Assembly: GCA_027625915.1 (NCBI GenBank)
Contig: JANTQA010000033.1
Location: 8,618,001-8,682,000, forward strand
Reading direction: 5' to 3'
DNA from: Anaeramoeba flamelloides
Taxonomy: Eukaryota; Metamonada; Anaeramoebidae
Length of the DNA stretch: 64,000 nucleotides
The notes beneath the pieces are model-generated. The model searched no databases. It was not told where the DNA came from and saw only the letters and a program-made list of their open reading frames with translations. Position numbers and translations under genes: made by a program. Positions 33,804 through 46,929 of this stretch are shown in pieces. Within the stretch, counting starts at the first letter, position 1, and every line of letters starts with the position of its first letter.

Positions 33804-36800
33804 AAATTTCAGACAACACATCATTATTTCAATATTTTTTGTTGAACTGTAATAAAATTTAACCACTCAACAGGAATTCATATTTAAATTTTCTTTTGAG
33901 TATCATGTTTTAAGTTGGTAAGTAACTTTTACTGATTCCGAGGGCCACCATTTTATTGTAAACAGAATTATTCAAACTATTTATTTAACCAAATACATTA
34001 ATATTTTAATAAATATAAGAGTTTAGATATCCTAATATAATATATTTTACATATCAGCTAAAAAATGGAATTCAAAACAATGTAAAAATTGATCAAGAAA
34101 AAAAAGTAAATAAAAAGCATTTATTTATATACCTAATCTATAAATAATGATAGATTTATTTCTTCTTTAATTTGGTTTTTATTTTTAATTCTTCAATAAA
34201 GTACTTTTGTTTGTAAAATTTTTGATTAAATAAATTACTTTTTAATTCTAAAGAATTTCCAAAATGAATATTAAAATCATATTTTCCTTTGATTGCTCCA
34301 ATTCAAGCTGTGGCCATAAAGTATAATATTTTTTTAAAATTATTCTTAAGTAATAAAGATTTATTGAATGTCGTTGTTTAATTTTATAATAAATTTATTT
34401 TTTATTAAAAAGAAAATTAAAATAAATCAGAATTATACATGAAATTTTTTCTCAAATTTTATTTTTCTAAGGTTTGAATATTTTGTAGTTGTTTTTTAAT
34501 TACCAGAATTCAAACCCTTTTCCTTATACCCTTCAAACAATATTCTTTATCATGGTATAATTTGATAAAAATATTGGAAAAAAAGAATTTTGAAAAAGAA
34601 TGCTCAAAAAGAAATTGAAAAAAAATTTATAAAAAAATATATTTTATAAAATAAAATCAGAAAAATGTAATAGTGTGAGTTTAATACAATATAATGAATT
34701 ATTTGGATTCTTCCAAAAAAGAAGAAAAAAAAAGAATATTATTCGAAAATATGCTTTATTCAATTTTTCTCCATTTCTGCTTTAAAATTAATTTAACTGG
34801 AAAGGTGTTTTTTTTTTGTTTAGTTTTCAAAAAGAAAAGTTTTTTTTAAAAGACACATATTTCTATATCTGTTAAAAGTATCTTCTAAAACTAAAAATAT
34901 AACTATAAAAAAATTAAAAATTACAAGAAAAAATTCTGGTTTACTTGGTTTTTTATCACAAATAGAACATTGAATTGTATTTTGATTATAAAGTTTCAAT
35001 ATCAAAAGTTACTCAATATATCTTTTACAAGAAAATTTATAAAAAATAAAAAAATCAAATTGGTAACATTATTAAGATCTTGGGAGTTTTATGGTAGTGA
35101 GATATTGATAAAGAGGGAAATTGACAAGTAAATATACAAAATTTTTTACTAAAAAAAAAAAAATCGTTCAAGTCCAGAAATCGTTTTAATTTTGTTATCA
35201 AAGTGTTTTTTTTTGGTTATGAATAAAATTTTGATGATTAACAAAAAGTGAATAAATTAAAATTCAATAAAAATTAATTAATTTTAACTTTTTTAGATAA
35301 TAATTAGTTACTTAAAAGACTTTTTTCTCTACTTAAATGAAGAAAAAAGACAAATAAAGAAATCTAACTTACATAAAAATTTTCAAATACTAGAAAATTT
35401 AATTTTGGTTTAACAATAACCAAGTTCACTGATAAAAACAGTTTTATTTTACACAATTCTTTTTTACTTTTTTTTAAAAAATAAATATAAAAATTCTAAA
35501 GATTTATTTATAATAAAGAAATAAAATAGTCTTGGTTAAATTGGTTACCCAGCAAAAAAAAATGATAAAATTTCTCCTCTTTTTTTTACGTTTATTGATT
35601 TATGGTACCTTTTCCTCACATTTAAGTATAAATTTTTACATTTTCCCGTTTTGATATACACTATATATAAATAAAAACTTTATATTAAACTACTTCCCAG
35701 CAAAAGGATTGATTTTTCTCATAAAATTAATTCTTTAACAGATCATATTTTAATTAATATTTCACTAATCATACTCTGCACCCATTTTTGGGGTTATTTG
35801 GTAAAAATATTCCTATTTATCATTGTTACAATAGGAGGTTTCTCAACATTAAATTTTTATTAACTCTCTTTTCCCTATTCATAAATAATAATCTTTATTT
35901 TCAATTTCGAATTATTGCGTACTCTAATTCAGAGTTCTCAAAATGATTCCCTTTTTGGAATTATTTGAATCTCAAAAATTTTAAATTTGAAATCATAAGA
36001 TTAAAATTTTTTCAATGCAAATCCATTTTTATCATATATTTTCCACTTGTTAAAGTTCCTTTGAAGTATACTTTTTCAAAAACATAATAAATTATTTTAT
36101 TCTGATTCCATTAAATCAAAAATTGAAGTTTTTGAAATTATCCCTGTCAGAGCAAATTAATATCAACCCTTCAAAAAAAAAAAAAAAATTGAATTTTTTA
36201 TTAAGTTCCAAAAATCTGTTTAAAAAAAAAGATATTTTTATTCCATTTTCATAGTAAAATAATTTTCTTTTCTCGAATAAACATAAAAACACCAGGATTG
36301 ACAAAAAGTTTAATAAAAACTAAAATTTTGAGAAGAAAACCCCCAAATATTTATTTTTTTTGAGAAATATTAAATTCTTTTAAATAATTTTGAAAAAAAA
36401 ATTATTGATATATTATTAAAATTTGAGAATGATGGGATTTTATGAACAACCAAATTTAAACAAAAAATAAGTTGAGTTTAATCATTGAAATAAAAAAAGA
36501 ATCATTTGATTCTTTGAAATCAAAAAAAAGAATAATTTGAGGTTATTTTCAAAAAAGATTCAAAATGTGAGATCTGCTCATATTGGTTGAAAAACCCAAG
36601 ATTCTTCATAAGATCATTTGATAATGAAAACCTTGAGGTACTAATTTAGCTCTTTCTTATTGAACTAAGAATGCTAAGTGAAGGAATATTGAAGAAATGA
36701 AAAAAGAAGATTTGAGAGAAACTTTATTTTTTTTAATTCAAATGTAACAGCACAGATCGAAAGATCCAAGAGAAAACAGTTTCCTTGAAAATGTTTAAAA

Positions 36801-37089
36801 GTCTCGTATTTTAAGTTCCAAATTCAGGGTGATCTAATCGAGATCATATCATAAAGAAGAAAGTTTAAAAATAAAATTGAATAAAACAAGAATAAAAAAA
36901 ATTAATTGATTTTGTTTTTTTGTTTCTAAGTATTGTTGCTTTTTTTTTTTAATCTAAAATCCAAAAATATGATATTTGGAATCTTAAATTTATGAATAAA
37001 TTTCTGATTTTTTTTTTTCTTTTTCAAAAAATCAAAAAAGAAAAAACTTGATTTAAAAAAAAAAAAAAAGGAATCGAAAAAGAGAAAGT
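33804..37089. other. Intergenic between uS10 and uL5
   Basis: AT-rich with a reversed fragment of the 1-kb repeat at about 33960-34140. The ORFs at 34820-35005 and 36116-36304 are short and unbiased. I see no gene. Confidence 0.6.
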
Positions 37090-37852
37090 TTAATCAATAA
37101 TATAACCTTCAAATTTTGTTTCAAACCATTTAATAGCATCTTCTTTATTGACTCGATGATTTTTACCGACTGCTGCTTTACATCTTTTCTTTTCAGCAAC
37201 TCTGTAACCTGGTCTTTTTAAGATTACATAGAAATCCATACCATAGATACCGACATTAGGGTCGTATCTCATTCCAAGATCGATATGTTCTTCAATACCA
37301 AAGCCAAAGGTACCAGTTTTGGTGAAACACCCTTTACGGAGTTCAAATTCCTTTACTCGAAGTCCTCTTTCAAGGATTTCTTCTGCTTTTTTGCCTCGGA
37401 CAGTAACGTGGGTGGCAATTTTTTCGTTTCTTCTAATACCAAAACCTCTAATGGTTAACCTTGCTTTTGTTTTTGTTAATTTATTTGTTTGTTTGTTTGC
37501 AGTTTATTTGTAAAGAACAATTTTTTAATCACATAATTTTGAAATTGGAAAAAAAAAAAAAAAAAAAAAGCAAAAGTATGTCAAATAAAAAAGAAAAACA
37601 ATTTTTATTTTTGGTTGTAACCAAAGATCTTCTCGGTATAGTGTGTATTTACAAACAAAACTAATTTTAAAAAATCAAAAACAAACCTCTTGATTGGACT
37701 GGTTTTTGCTTTGTTAATTGTTCAAGAACTTTTGATGCTCTTGTTAATCTATCTCCACTTTCACCAACAGAGATATTTAAACACAATTTGTCAATTTTGA
37801 TCTCTTTCATAAGATTTGGTTTTTTGATCTCTTCTTTCTCTGTGTTTGTCAT
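37090..37852 (-). CDS. RPL11 (uL5): 60S ribosomal protein uL5 (L11), 2 exons
   Basis: Exons are 37852-37687 and 37463-37090, with a 223-nt intron (GTTTGT donor, AAAAG acceptor, phase 1). The product is 179 residues against 178 in human. uL5 sits in the central protuberance with 5S rRNA. The match is continuous: [52 protein letters not shown], the [17 protein letters not shown] loop, [38 protein letters not shown]. There is no frameshift or missing motif. A relative of the uS10-upstream element begins about 220 bp 5' of the ATG. Confidence 0.97.
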
Positions 37853-38074
37853 TTCTGATTCTAAATTGAAGAAATTATTTTAAAAAAAATGGTAATTTTT
37901 TGTGTTGATTTGAAATTGGGAATAATTTGAATTTGTGTGATCATTTGTCCATTGGAACACAAAAAATGTTATAGTTACCTTTAGTTCTATTTGTTTTTAA
38001 TTTTGTGTATATGATAGAGGTAGGCCTGAAGTGTTTTCTGAAAATAACAAAAACTATAATCCTTTCATTTTTGT

Positions 38075-39160
38075 TAAGGTTGACAATCCCTGAATTGATG
38101 AAAAAATAATATCTTGTGTAAGATGTGACTAACTGTTATTTTTGGTTCTTATATGATCGATCTTGGGATTGGTCTGGGTTTTCATAGTGGTTGAAAATGG
38201 TAATTTTTGAAATAAATTTTTTTTCTCCTGAATTCGAATTGAAGAATGTATGGTTAATAAATTGGTTGGTGATTGATCTTCATGGTTTTGGAAAAAAAGT
38301 GAAACATGGTTTTTCATTAGGAACATTACTGAAAACAGAAAATAAAAAGTAAAACTCAATAAAAAGAAGAAACAATTAACTTCAAATAATAACCCATTAT
38401 ATTATTTTCAATCAACCCAAAAAATACAATTTAAATCTACTTGGTTTATTGAAATGTAGGTGCCGTTTTGGAGATCTCAAAAATAGTCAATTTTTTGAAC
38501 AAATTTTTAGTAATTGATCAATCAAAGAAAAGCCCATACCAAAAGATAGGATTAAAAAAACTGTTATTGTGAGTAATTCTACATTTTGTCTTTATTTATT
38601 TATTTACTCTTTTTTTAATTGATCTGACTTTAAATTTTCAGTAATGTTCTCAATTAAAAACCGTATTTCACTTTTTTTCCACATTTCACTTTAGTTCCAC
38701 AATAGTCAACTTGATTTGAATTTTAATGTTTATTAAAAAAATGAAATTTTTCTTTTCTTTTTTTAAAAAAATCAGAATTTAATAGTATAGGACTCGTCGG
38801 CTAGGTAGTTTTTTATCTAATAAAATGTAAAGTTTGGCCAATTATAGAAAATTTTCTCTTTTTCTCAATTTTCTAAATATAAAACTTTTTTTCCAAAAGT
38901 TCCAATTAAAACTAAGCTTTGATAAAATATATTTCAATTGGCAATCCAGAAATCATATTTTTTTCTAAAATATCTTCAAATTCTTAATCTTACACTCTTC
39001 AATTCAGATTTTGGTAAATAAAAAAGAATGAATTAATTTTTTTACCAAACATTAAAATTCATACCAAGTTGAAGATTAATCAGAGAATAATCTTACACTA
39101 CAACTAATCAGACATAACACTTGATATTCTTTTTTTTAATTTTTCGGGAATTGTAAACCA
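38075..39160. mobile_element. Inverted-repeat element upstream of uL5, with nested insertion
   Basis: The ends AAGGTTGACAATCCCTGAA and (complement) GTTTACAATTCCCG match those of the element upstream of uS10, as do ATATCTTGTGTAAGATGTGAC, TGATCGATCTTGGGATTGG and TTGAAGAATGTATG in the arms. It is interrupted by a second element at about 38290-38685. Confidence 0.65.
38290..38685. mobile_element. Inverted-repeat element, GTTTTTAATTG family, copy 2 (nested)
   Basis: The left arm GGAAAAAAAGTGAAACATGG then GAACATTACTGAAAA matches the right arm's complement GGAAAAAAAGTGAAATACGG then GAACATTACTGAAAA. The interior (CAATTAACTTCAAATAATAA, CCCATTATATTATTTTCAAT) matches the copy at 17850-18260. It sits inside the uL5-upstream element, so it is the younger of the two. 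Confidence 0.65.
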
Positions 39161-41594
39161 TATTGCGTTTATGATCTTTTATCTTTAGATCAAAAAATTT
39201 TTAAATATCGAAATATTGTTTTCTCATTTTAATAATTTTTCTACACTAAGTAATTATTAAGAGTAGTATTTTTTAGGCGGTAATTATTCTATTTTGTGTC
39301 AGATAGTAATAAAAAGCACTTTTAACCAACCTAAATTGAAAATTTTTAGTTTAGTATCTTCTTAAGATATTCTTTTTATTATTTTCAATATGTAAAAACT
39401 ATATAATTATATATATATATATATATATATCCCAAAAAGGAGAATAATGTTGATGTTAGCTAGTAGGTACATTTTTTCATTTAAAAAAATTTAATTGTGA
39501 GAACCTTAGTGAAATTTTTTTTTGAGTGTCATGAAATATTAAAAAATTTAATCCAAAATTCTCTCCACTAATCTATTTTTTAAAAGAATCAATTAAATCA
39601 TTATCAAATCTCTAAATTTTCAATTATAATTTTTATTTCCATTTCCCCCCTTTCTGAATCTTCTTTATATTGAGAAGAAGGGGCAAAAAAAGACCAAGTT
39701 GTTACTTCCCAATACTCTGATACTGAAACACTAAAGTATGAGTAACTTGAAAAATAAAAACTAAAAATAAAAGGCTAAAAGTGACCAAAGGTTTAAAGCA
39801 AAATGAGATCAAAGAAAAAAAGGCAATTATAACAATTATATAACGATCCCCAAGTGAACATTCATGATCAATTATCAAATTATTAAATCAGCCAAAAGCA
39901 TTGTTGCTGTGATTTTGGGAGTCCTTAATTAAATATAACTTTTTTTTTTTTTTGATTTTTTACCAAATGCTTCTTATCAAAGCTTGTTTATATATTTTTT
40001 TTTTACCTTTTTTCTTTTTTCTTTTCAATTTTTTGATTTTACTTTTTAATCATAAATAAAATTGGCTGTATATTTTCCTTGATAAATTGCGAAATCTATG
40101 ATTTTACCATTCAACTATGTTTTAGAAAATTTAAGTAGAACGACTTTTAGAGTTTTATTTACACTTCTTTCATCAATAAAAAAGAAATCTTCAATATTTT
40201 CAACATTTGTTTTAATAAATTTTTAATTTTTATTAAATTATGTTTTAGAAAAGAGAGATGGGTTAGGGTGTGAATTATTACAATTAATCAAAGTAAAGGG
40301 AAATAAAATAGACCGGGAAGGTCTGTGTTTTTACCAATTCTTTTCTCTTAGAAGAATAAATTAATAAGACCAAATTTCCAAAGACACTGGTTGAAATCAA
40401 GAATGATGGTAAAAAAATTCTACAAAAGTATATTTTAAAAGATATTACTTCTTTATCTTCTTAATTTAGATAATAAAAAACAATATCTATTGTATTGAAT
40501 TTAACGCCCCATTACTATTTATTATTATTTATCTTTCCAAACTATTTTTTTAGAAATTTACTTCTTAAATTCTTTTTTCAAATATTTTTAGCATAATAAT
40601 TCAAAACAAAGATTACTATTTCAAAGATTAAAAGAAAATGGATGGATTACTAAAATCAAAAAATACACTACGAAAAGATTCATCCCAAAAAAGAAAATAT
40701 TAAGAAAAAATATCAATCATGATTTAAAATTATTTTGAGTTTTTGATAAAGGGGGAAATTTAATCATTATAAAATCTAACAAAGATTTCCAATAAATCAA
40801 TATTTCCCAAGAAGAATTTAATAAATATCCTATTTTTTTTTTTTTTTTTGAAGTAAAGAAGAATTTTATCAATTAAATTACAACGTGGATTAAACATGAC
40901 TTTTGGAAAGTCTTTATATATTAAAAGAGAATTGGGTTGTCGAATATTTTACAAACAAAAACCTTCCTTGGAAAATTAAAAAAATAAATTGAGTAAAGAA
41001 GGATTAATTGTATCAAATATTACAGATAAGATCAAGCAATAAATTATTTTTTTATGAATTTTTTCTTGATCAAAGTTTTCGTTATTTGATTTACCATTTT
41101 TTGAATGGTATCGAAACATATTATACTAGGTATCTATTGCACTCTAGTATATATTAAAATATCAATTCACTTGGTTACGGAAATGATTTTATAGATTAGG
41201 TTTCCAGAAACAGAGACACTCAAAATTTTGTAAAACATACCTACTCCCTTAAAAATTGATAAAATTTTCAATTGTTTGAAATTTTTACAAGTTATCCCAA
41301 GTAAATCCATTTGTTTACTTTTGAAAACTTGAAATTGTTTTTCAGAAAAGTAAAAAGCCAAAAGGTGTTTTGAATGCGAGTTAACTAATGTGTTAATTAT
41401 AAAAACCTTTAAATAATTGACAATTCTTCTTTTGATCTTTTCCCACCTATCAAAATAAAAGAGGATCTCAAAAATCAAAAAGCATTTTGAATTTAAAAAA
41501 GTGACTCTTGTTGTTTAACTAAACCTAGATTATATTTTTTTCAAAATATCATTTTTCTATTTTTATAATTCTTAGTGCTTCCTAAATTTTTTTA
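39161..41594. other. Intergenic between uL5 and 4E-BP
   Basis: Contains a (TA)n tract at about 39408 and a copy of the 1-kb repeat (40240-41265). No gene is supported. The minus ORF at 41167-41478 overlaps the repeat end and the 4E-BP 5' flank and shows no domain. Confidence 0.6.
40240..41265. repeat. 1-kb interspersed repeat, copy 2
   Basis: Colinear with 28240-29280, running from the TAGACCGGGAAGG region (TAGACCCGAAAAGG in copy 1) to the ACTCAAAATTTTGTAAAACAT end (ATTCAAAATTTGTAAAATGT in copy 1). Confidence 0.6.
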
Positions 41595-42291
41595 ATGTCA
41601 AAAAACAAGATCCAAAAACTTGGAATAAAAATTCCAACGAAAGGTGGTGATTTATTACTTCCAGATTACCTTTCTTTCTCAGAAGGTGGTACAACAATAT
41701 TTGGCACAACTCCAGGAGGTAAATTTTTTCTTTTTTAAACAATTTTTCAAATTACCAAAAGCAAAAATGTACAACAATTCGTTTATCAAAAAAAAAAAAC
41801 AATGCTTTTTTCAGTGCTTCGAAAACACTTTTTTTCCTTGTTAAAAGTTTTTAGAGACTTTTTTTCTTTCTTTTTTGATTTGTTGATTTTGAAAAAGCTT
41901 TTTTTTCAATCATCCTTTTTTACAAAGGATCACTTAAATTTTTTTTTTTTTTACTTTCTTTCTTTATGTAATTCGATCATAATTTTTCATCTTTTTTTTT
42001 TTTTAACAAAAACAATTTTTCCCACAAAAAAAAACACACAATTTAAAATAACAAGGAACACAAGTAACTTATTCAAGAGAACAACTTTTGTCCTTTTCAA
42101 AAAGTCCTTTATCTCGATCACCACCAACAGGTATGAGTTTTATTAAGGGAATTACAAACAATGTTGAAGAAAAAGAAAGCAAAGAACAAGAAGAAGAAGA
42201 AGAAGAAGAAAAGAATGAACAAAGTCTGAACATTGAAGAAGAAGAAAACACAAACGAAGTTCAAGAAACAACCTTCTTTCTTATGGACTAA
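41595..42291 (+). CDS. EIF4EBP: eIF4E-binding protein (4E-BP) homologue, 2 exons
   Basis: Exons are 41595-41718 and 42056-42291, with a 337-nt intron in phase 1. The product is 119 residues; human 4E-BP1 has 118. 4E-BPs bind the cap-binding protein eIF4E and block eIF4G, and are released on phosphorylation by TOR. Visible hallmarks, in family order, are GGTTIFGTTPGGTQ (the T-T-P-G-G phosphosite box, Thr39), the eIF4E-binding motif YSREQLL (Tyr47, Leu52, Leu53: a perfect YxxxxL-hydrophobic), then two Ser-Pro sites (Ser58, Ser63) in SKSPLSRSPP, matching the Ser65/Thr70 region. The tail is acidic (poly-Glu 87-93). The last residues FFLMD resemble the C-terminal TOS motif FEMDI. The N-terminus lacks the animal RAIP motif. 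The start ATG is the first in frame. Confidence 0.88.
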
Positions 42292-43349
42292 ATTCGCGCT
42301 TTAATAATGACAAAATTGCTTTTTTTTTTCAAATCCAAACCAAACAAAAAACATAAAGAGAAATCCAAAACAAAAAAAATAAAGCATATTTTATTACTTC
42401 AATACAATGCAAATTAAAATTCTAAATTTATTGTCTTTGATGTTGATAAATTTTCTTACATTTTTAATTCTTCAACAAAAGTCAAAAAAATCCAATAAAC
42501 CATAAAAAAGATTGTGGATCAAATTTCCATAAAATAAATAATACCTTTCTCTGTTTTGTTTCTTTTTTTTCGATTAAAATTCCTTCCTTATTTTTTTTAG
42601 ATTTAAGGTATTAGAAACTCTTATTTATTTTTTATTCACAAAGCTGATAGAGAACTTATTTTCACAAAGATACAATTAAATTCGATAAACAAAAACCTCT
42701 TTATCAACTCTAGAGAAACGAATTTTCATTTTTTCAAAGAATTTCTGTTTTTCACAATTAATTTTTAGTAAAAATATCTTGGTTCTTTCCAGAGTTTGGG
42801 TTTTTGATTTAAATTCAATAAGAAAAATTGAGTAAAACATTTTTATTTTGAAGAAATCATACTTTAAGTAATTTCTGAGTTTCTTTAATAAAAAAATAAG
42901 ATTGAAAATTTAATCTTATTTTCAAAAATACAATAAAAATATATCTAAATAGTGAATCCTTGTAATGCATAAAAAATTGATCATTTATTTTATTTATAAA
43001 TATTAATTTGATTTCTTGATATTTGAAAAGAATTTGGATTTATAAAAATATTTTTCACATTTTTTGTTTTTTAACATGTTCGTTGTAATTGGTTATTACT
43101 CATATTTTGATTCTTTTTTACAAAAAAACAAAAAATTAAACTTTTAAAATTCCTTTGAATTAAATAATTATTTTTTAATTTCAATGATTAATTTCAATAT
43201 ATTTCCAATTTAAATTTGTTTTTAAAAGGAATACCACATTTCATACAGTTTACTTATTAATAAGGATTTTTTTTCAAATTATTTTATAAAATTTAGATTG
43301 TTACAAGAATAATAATAGATATTAGAAGCTTTTCTTGATGATATTTTAG

Positions 43350-45000
43350 TTTTAAGTACCTTCTTAACAATTCTAATGATTTATATTTTTTATTTTTAAT
43401 GTATTAGTGTCACCATAGATTTCTTTTAAAATCAAATTATATTGTAATTGATTGTAAATGATATTGTAGATTATGGTTCAAATGACTCTAAAAAATTAAT
43501 TATAAATATTATTGTACAAAAAATTATTGGATTTTAAAATAATGATCACAACAAAAAAGATTAATTTTTTGAATTTTTTTAATAAACTTTTCCAAATCTA
43601 AAAATTTATACTCGAAATAATAGTATTCTGGTATTTTTTAATAAATATTTTGAATTACCAAAAGTAAATATTTTTTTCTCTTTTTTTTAATTTTAAAGTT
43701 AAACTCAGTAACAATCAACATAAAAACCCTTAGAATAATTATTTCTGTTTCCTTAATAAAATACTAATTGTAATTGCAATATAAACCCCATTCCAAAAAT
43801 TTGGACACACCCAAAATCAAAAATAGGCAAAAAAAAAAAACTCAATTTATGATATTTTTCAAAACTAAATTTTAAACAACATTTACTTTACACATTATTT
43901 ATGCTTTTATAAGTAATAATTTTTATAATAATAAAAGAAAAAAATATAAAACTCAAAAATAAAAAAGGTTGGTCCAAAATGATGAAACACACTGAAAAAA
44001 AAAAAAAATGTATTGGTAAATTTGTTAAAATTTCACTAAAAATTATTGATCGATCAAATGATAATATCCATTCAACTAATTTTATGTGATTTTTCTATTT
44101 AAAAAACCCAAGCATTAGTCTTCTATTCCATCAGTGAAAAAAATCCCATCTCAAAAGAAATAAATTATCTAACTGAAAAATAAGAAATAAAAACAAAAAA
44201 AAAAAAGAAAAAAAAATAAAAATAGTTTGTTAAATCAAAATTATTTCTAAATTGGGTGTAAAATACAATACTTATATTCTTTTAACAGTTTAAACTGTAT
44301 CCAAAATTTTTTGAATTTAGTTTATTTCCAAGAATTCAGACATATTTTTTCAAAATAATTTATTTGTCTATTATTTTTTTAAAAAAAAAAAATTGAATTT
44401 TTTCGTAACTAATCGAATATATTTATAAAAATATACTAAATTAGAAAAAAAAATTAATAAGGTGATTTTTTCCGAGTAACAAGCTAAAATAATGATAAAA
44501 AATAACCAATTTCAAAGGAATATTTATATTAGTTATTACTTGAATAAAAGATCTTTCTTAAATAATACTCTACTGGTTTCGTGAATTATCGAATTTTTCA
44601 ATTTTTTTTTCATTTACTTTTTCATTTAAAGGTCTGAGTTGTTTGAAAAAAAAACTCACTCAATTTGGCCAATTGCTTTAAAAATGAGAATTGTGTTTAT
44701 CTTTCTAGGCGCTATAAATATCGCTCTATCAAGAATAATAAATTATTTTTTTTCGCAAATTCTTTCAAATAACGACCAATATTTTAAACTTTCTTGTCTG
44801 AAAATTGATAATTAGACCTTTTAATTTGTGGCAAAATGCAGATTTTTTTCTAATATTCTTGAATTTTTTAACTAATACAATGATCATTTTTAATTGAATC
44901 GAGATCAATAAATATCACTAATCCACTAATCATTTTTTCTAAATATTTAAACCATTTTACACTAATGTAAATTTCACCTAATAACAACTTTCTTCAAATT
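43350..45000 (+). mobile_element. ~720-bp inverted-repeat element, interrupted copy
   Basis: Follows 31413-32185 from TTGTAATTGATTGTAAATGA to CACTAATGTAAATTTCACC. It is interrupted by the MITE at 43790-44324 and by additional unmatched sequence around 44390-44750. Confidence 0.6.
43790..44324 (+). mobile_element. Tc1/mariner-like MITE, TTGGACAC family, copy 3 (nested)
   Basis: Same ends as the 9105 and 16900 copies (TATAAACCCCATTCC..., ...TTTTTTGAATTTAGTTTA). Comparison with the uninterrupted 31-kb copy of its host element shows insertion within CAATA|TTTCCAAG at a TA, duplicated on insertion. Confidence 0.82.
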
Positions 45001-46929
45001 TCGACTTTTCCATACATATCATAAACCCTCAAGTAACAATTTTTTACTTTGGAATTGTATTAAAAAAAATTAAAAAATCAAATTTTGGGGTATTTAGTTC
45101 AAAAAGAATGTTCATATTAAAAAAAAACAAGAAAAAGTTATAATATTTTATTCAGATAAATATACACAAAGATACAAATAATAAATTATCAAATTTACAC
45201 ATAACAGAACTTTTTAGTTCATTCATTTTACCTCGAAGACTAAATATGTAAAAAAATATTTGTTCAAAATCATTCAAATATCAAAAAATGTGAACTTTAT
45301 GATTAAATAATTAAAAAGAATAATCAAAATTAGGAATCACTCATACATGCCAAAATGATAAAAAAATACCAATCCCAACATATATGATAATTTTAAAAAA
45401 AGAAAGTTAATATAATTAAAATACCAAATTACTTGACTGCTTTAATTTATCCTATTATTTAACAATGAATGAATTGGAAAAATTATATTGTTAAAACTGG
45501 GAAAAGAAGTGATATAACAAAAAAACATATTGAAACTTATATTAAGACAATTAAAGACAAAAAAGAATATAACAAGGAAACGAATAAAAAAAAATTGAAA
45601 TTGAAAAGATATTATATAATAATATATTATCCAGATAACTGTGGGTAAAAAACAACTCTATCTGAACTAAAATCATCAACAACCCTATTCAAACTAAAAT
45701 ATTTAACAAATGATCTGACTAGATACACATAAGATGGGAAGAGGGGATGAACTTTTAAAGAATATTATGTTGTAGGAAAAAAAATTGATTATGTCAATCG
45801 CTTCAGAGAAAGACCCTGAAAATATGAAAAAAAAACTAGAAGGTAATAGTAAAATAAACTTGAAAACATCAAAAAAATAATTATTTCAACATTACAGTCA
45901 AAATTAAGTCAGATAAATTTCTGGGTAAAATGAACATAAAAGAAATTTATAAAATTACTTTCGAATTTTTCTGAACAAACATAACTCAATACACTATAAA
46001 GAAAAAAAGATCTCAAATCTAAATTATTATGGGTCTTCAGCCAGATTAATTTAGCTCAATTCCAGTAACTTTAACAAAACTCTTAATTGTAAAATATATA
46101 AATATCAAAATTTTCATTCCGCATCTAAAAAAAAATTAACCCTCTCTCAGAATTAAATTGAATCATCAAAAAAAACTAATTTCTAAAATAGGAAATGAAT
46201 ACTATTAATTACAAAATAAAAGATTTTAATTTTCAGTCAACTTTCCAAAAAAAAAAAAACTTCTCTAAGAATCAAAATAAATCATCAAAGCCCAATTCTT
46301 AAAAGGGAAATGAATCAATTAATTTGGTTTTAAGAATTAAAAATTTGAAATATTTCAGGACTTTAAAAAATATTTGTTTTGCAAATCTATAGGAAAATTT
46401 TGTTCCATTTATTTTACAACAAATAGTAATTATGATATTGGAAATAAACTGAATTTCATAATAAATGGCATATCTAAAATTTGAATAATGAATTGTTTTT
46501 GTATCGTTTTTAGTTTTTCCCCACACAATGAAAAGTTTGCAAATAAATCATTTTTTCTCTTTTTTATTTTTTCGACAGTTTTTTGTTCAAATGGAAAATG
46601 AAAATGAAAAATTGGAAAGAAGTAACAGATGAATTAATGAAAAATTTGGTTTCAAATATGAAAAAGAGATTAGATTTAGTTATTCAAATCGAAAGAGAAT
46701 CGATAAATGGGTTTTTTTTACTTTTTTAAATTTTCTATTTTTTTTATGTAATGCTTCTTTCAAAATAAATTCCCCAATTTTTTTAAACAGTTTTTTTTAT
46801 TTTTTTTTTTTTCAGTTTTTTTTAGACAAAAAATAAATATCTTTTGAGTATAGAACTAAATATTAAAATAGAAATTTTTATATTATAATAGATAACTTCA
46901 ATTATTAAAAATATTTTTAATCAAAATTT

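Noticed and set aside
46573-46720. Plus-strand MENENEKLERSNR start near Beclin
   Set aside because: Interrupted by a stop after 13 codons, with no splice sites that continue it.
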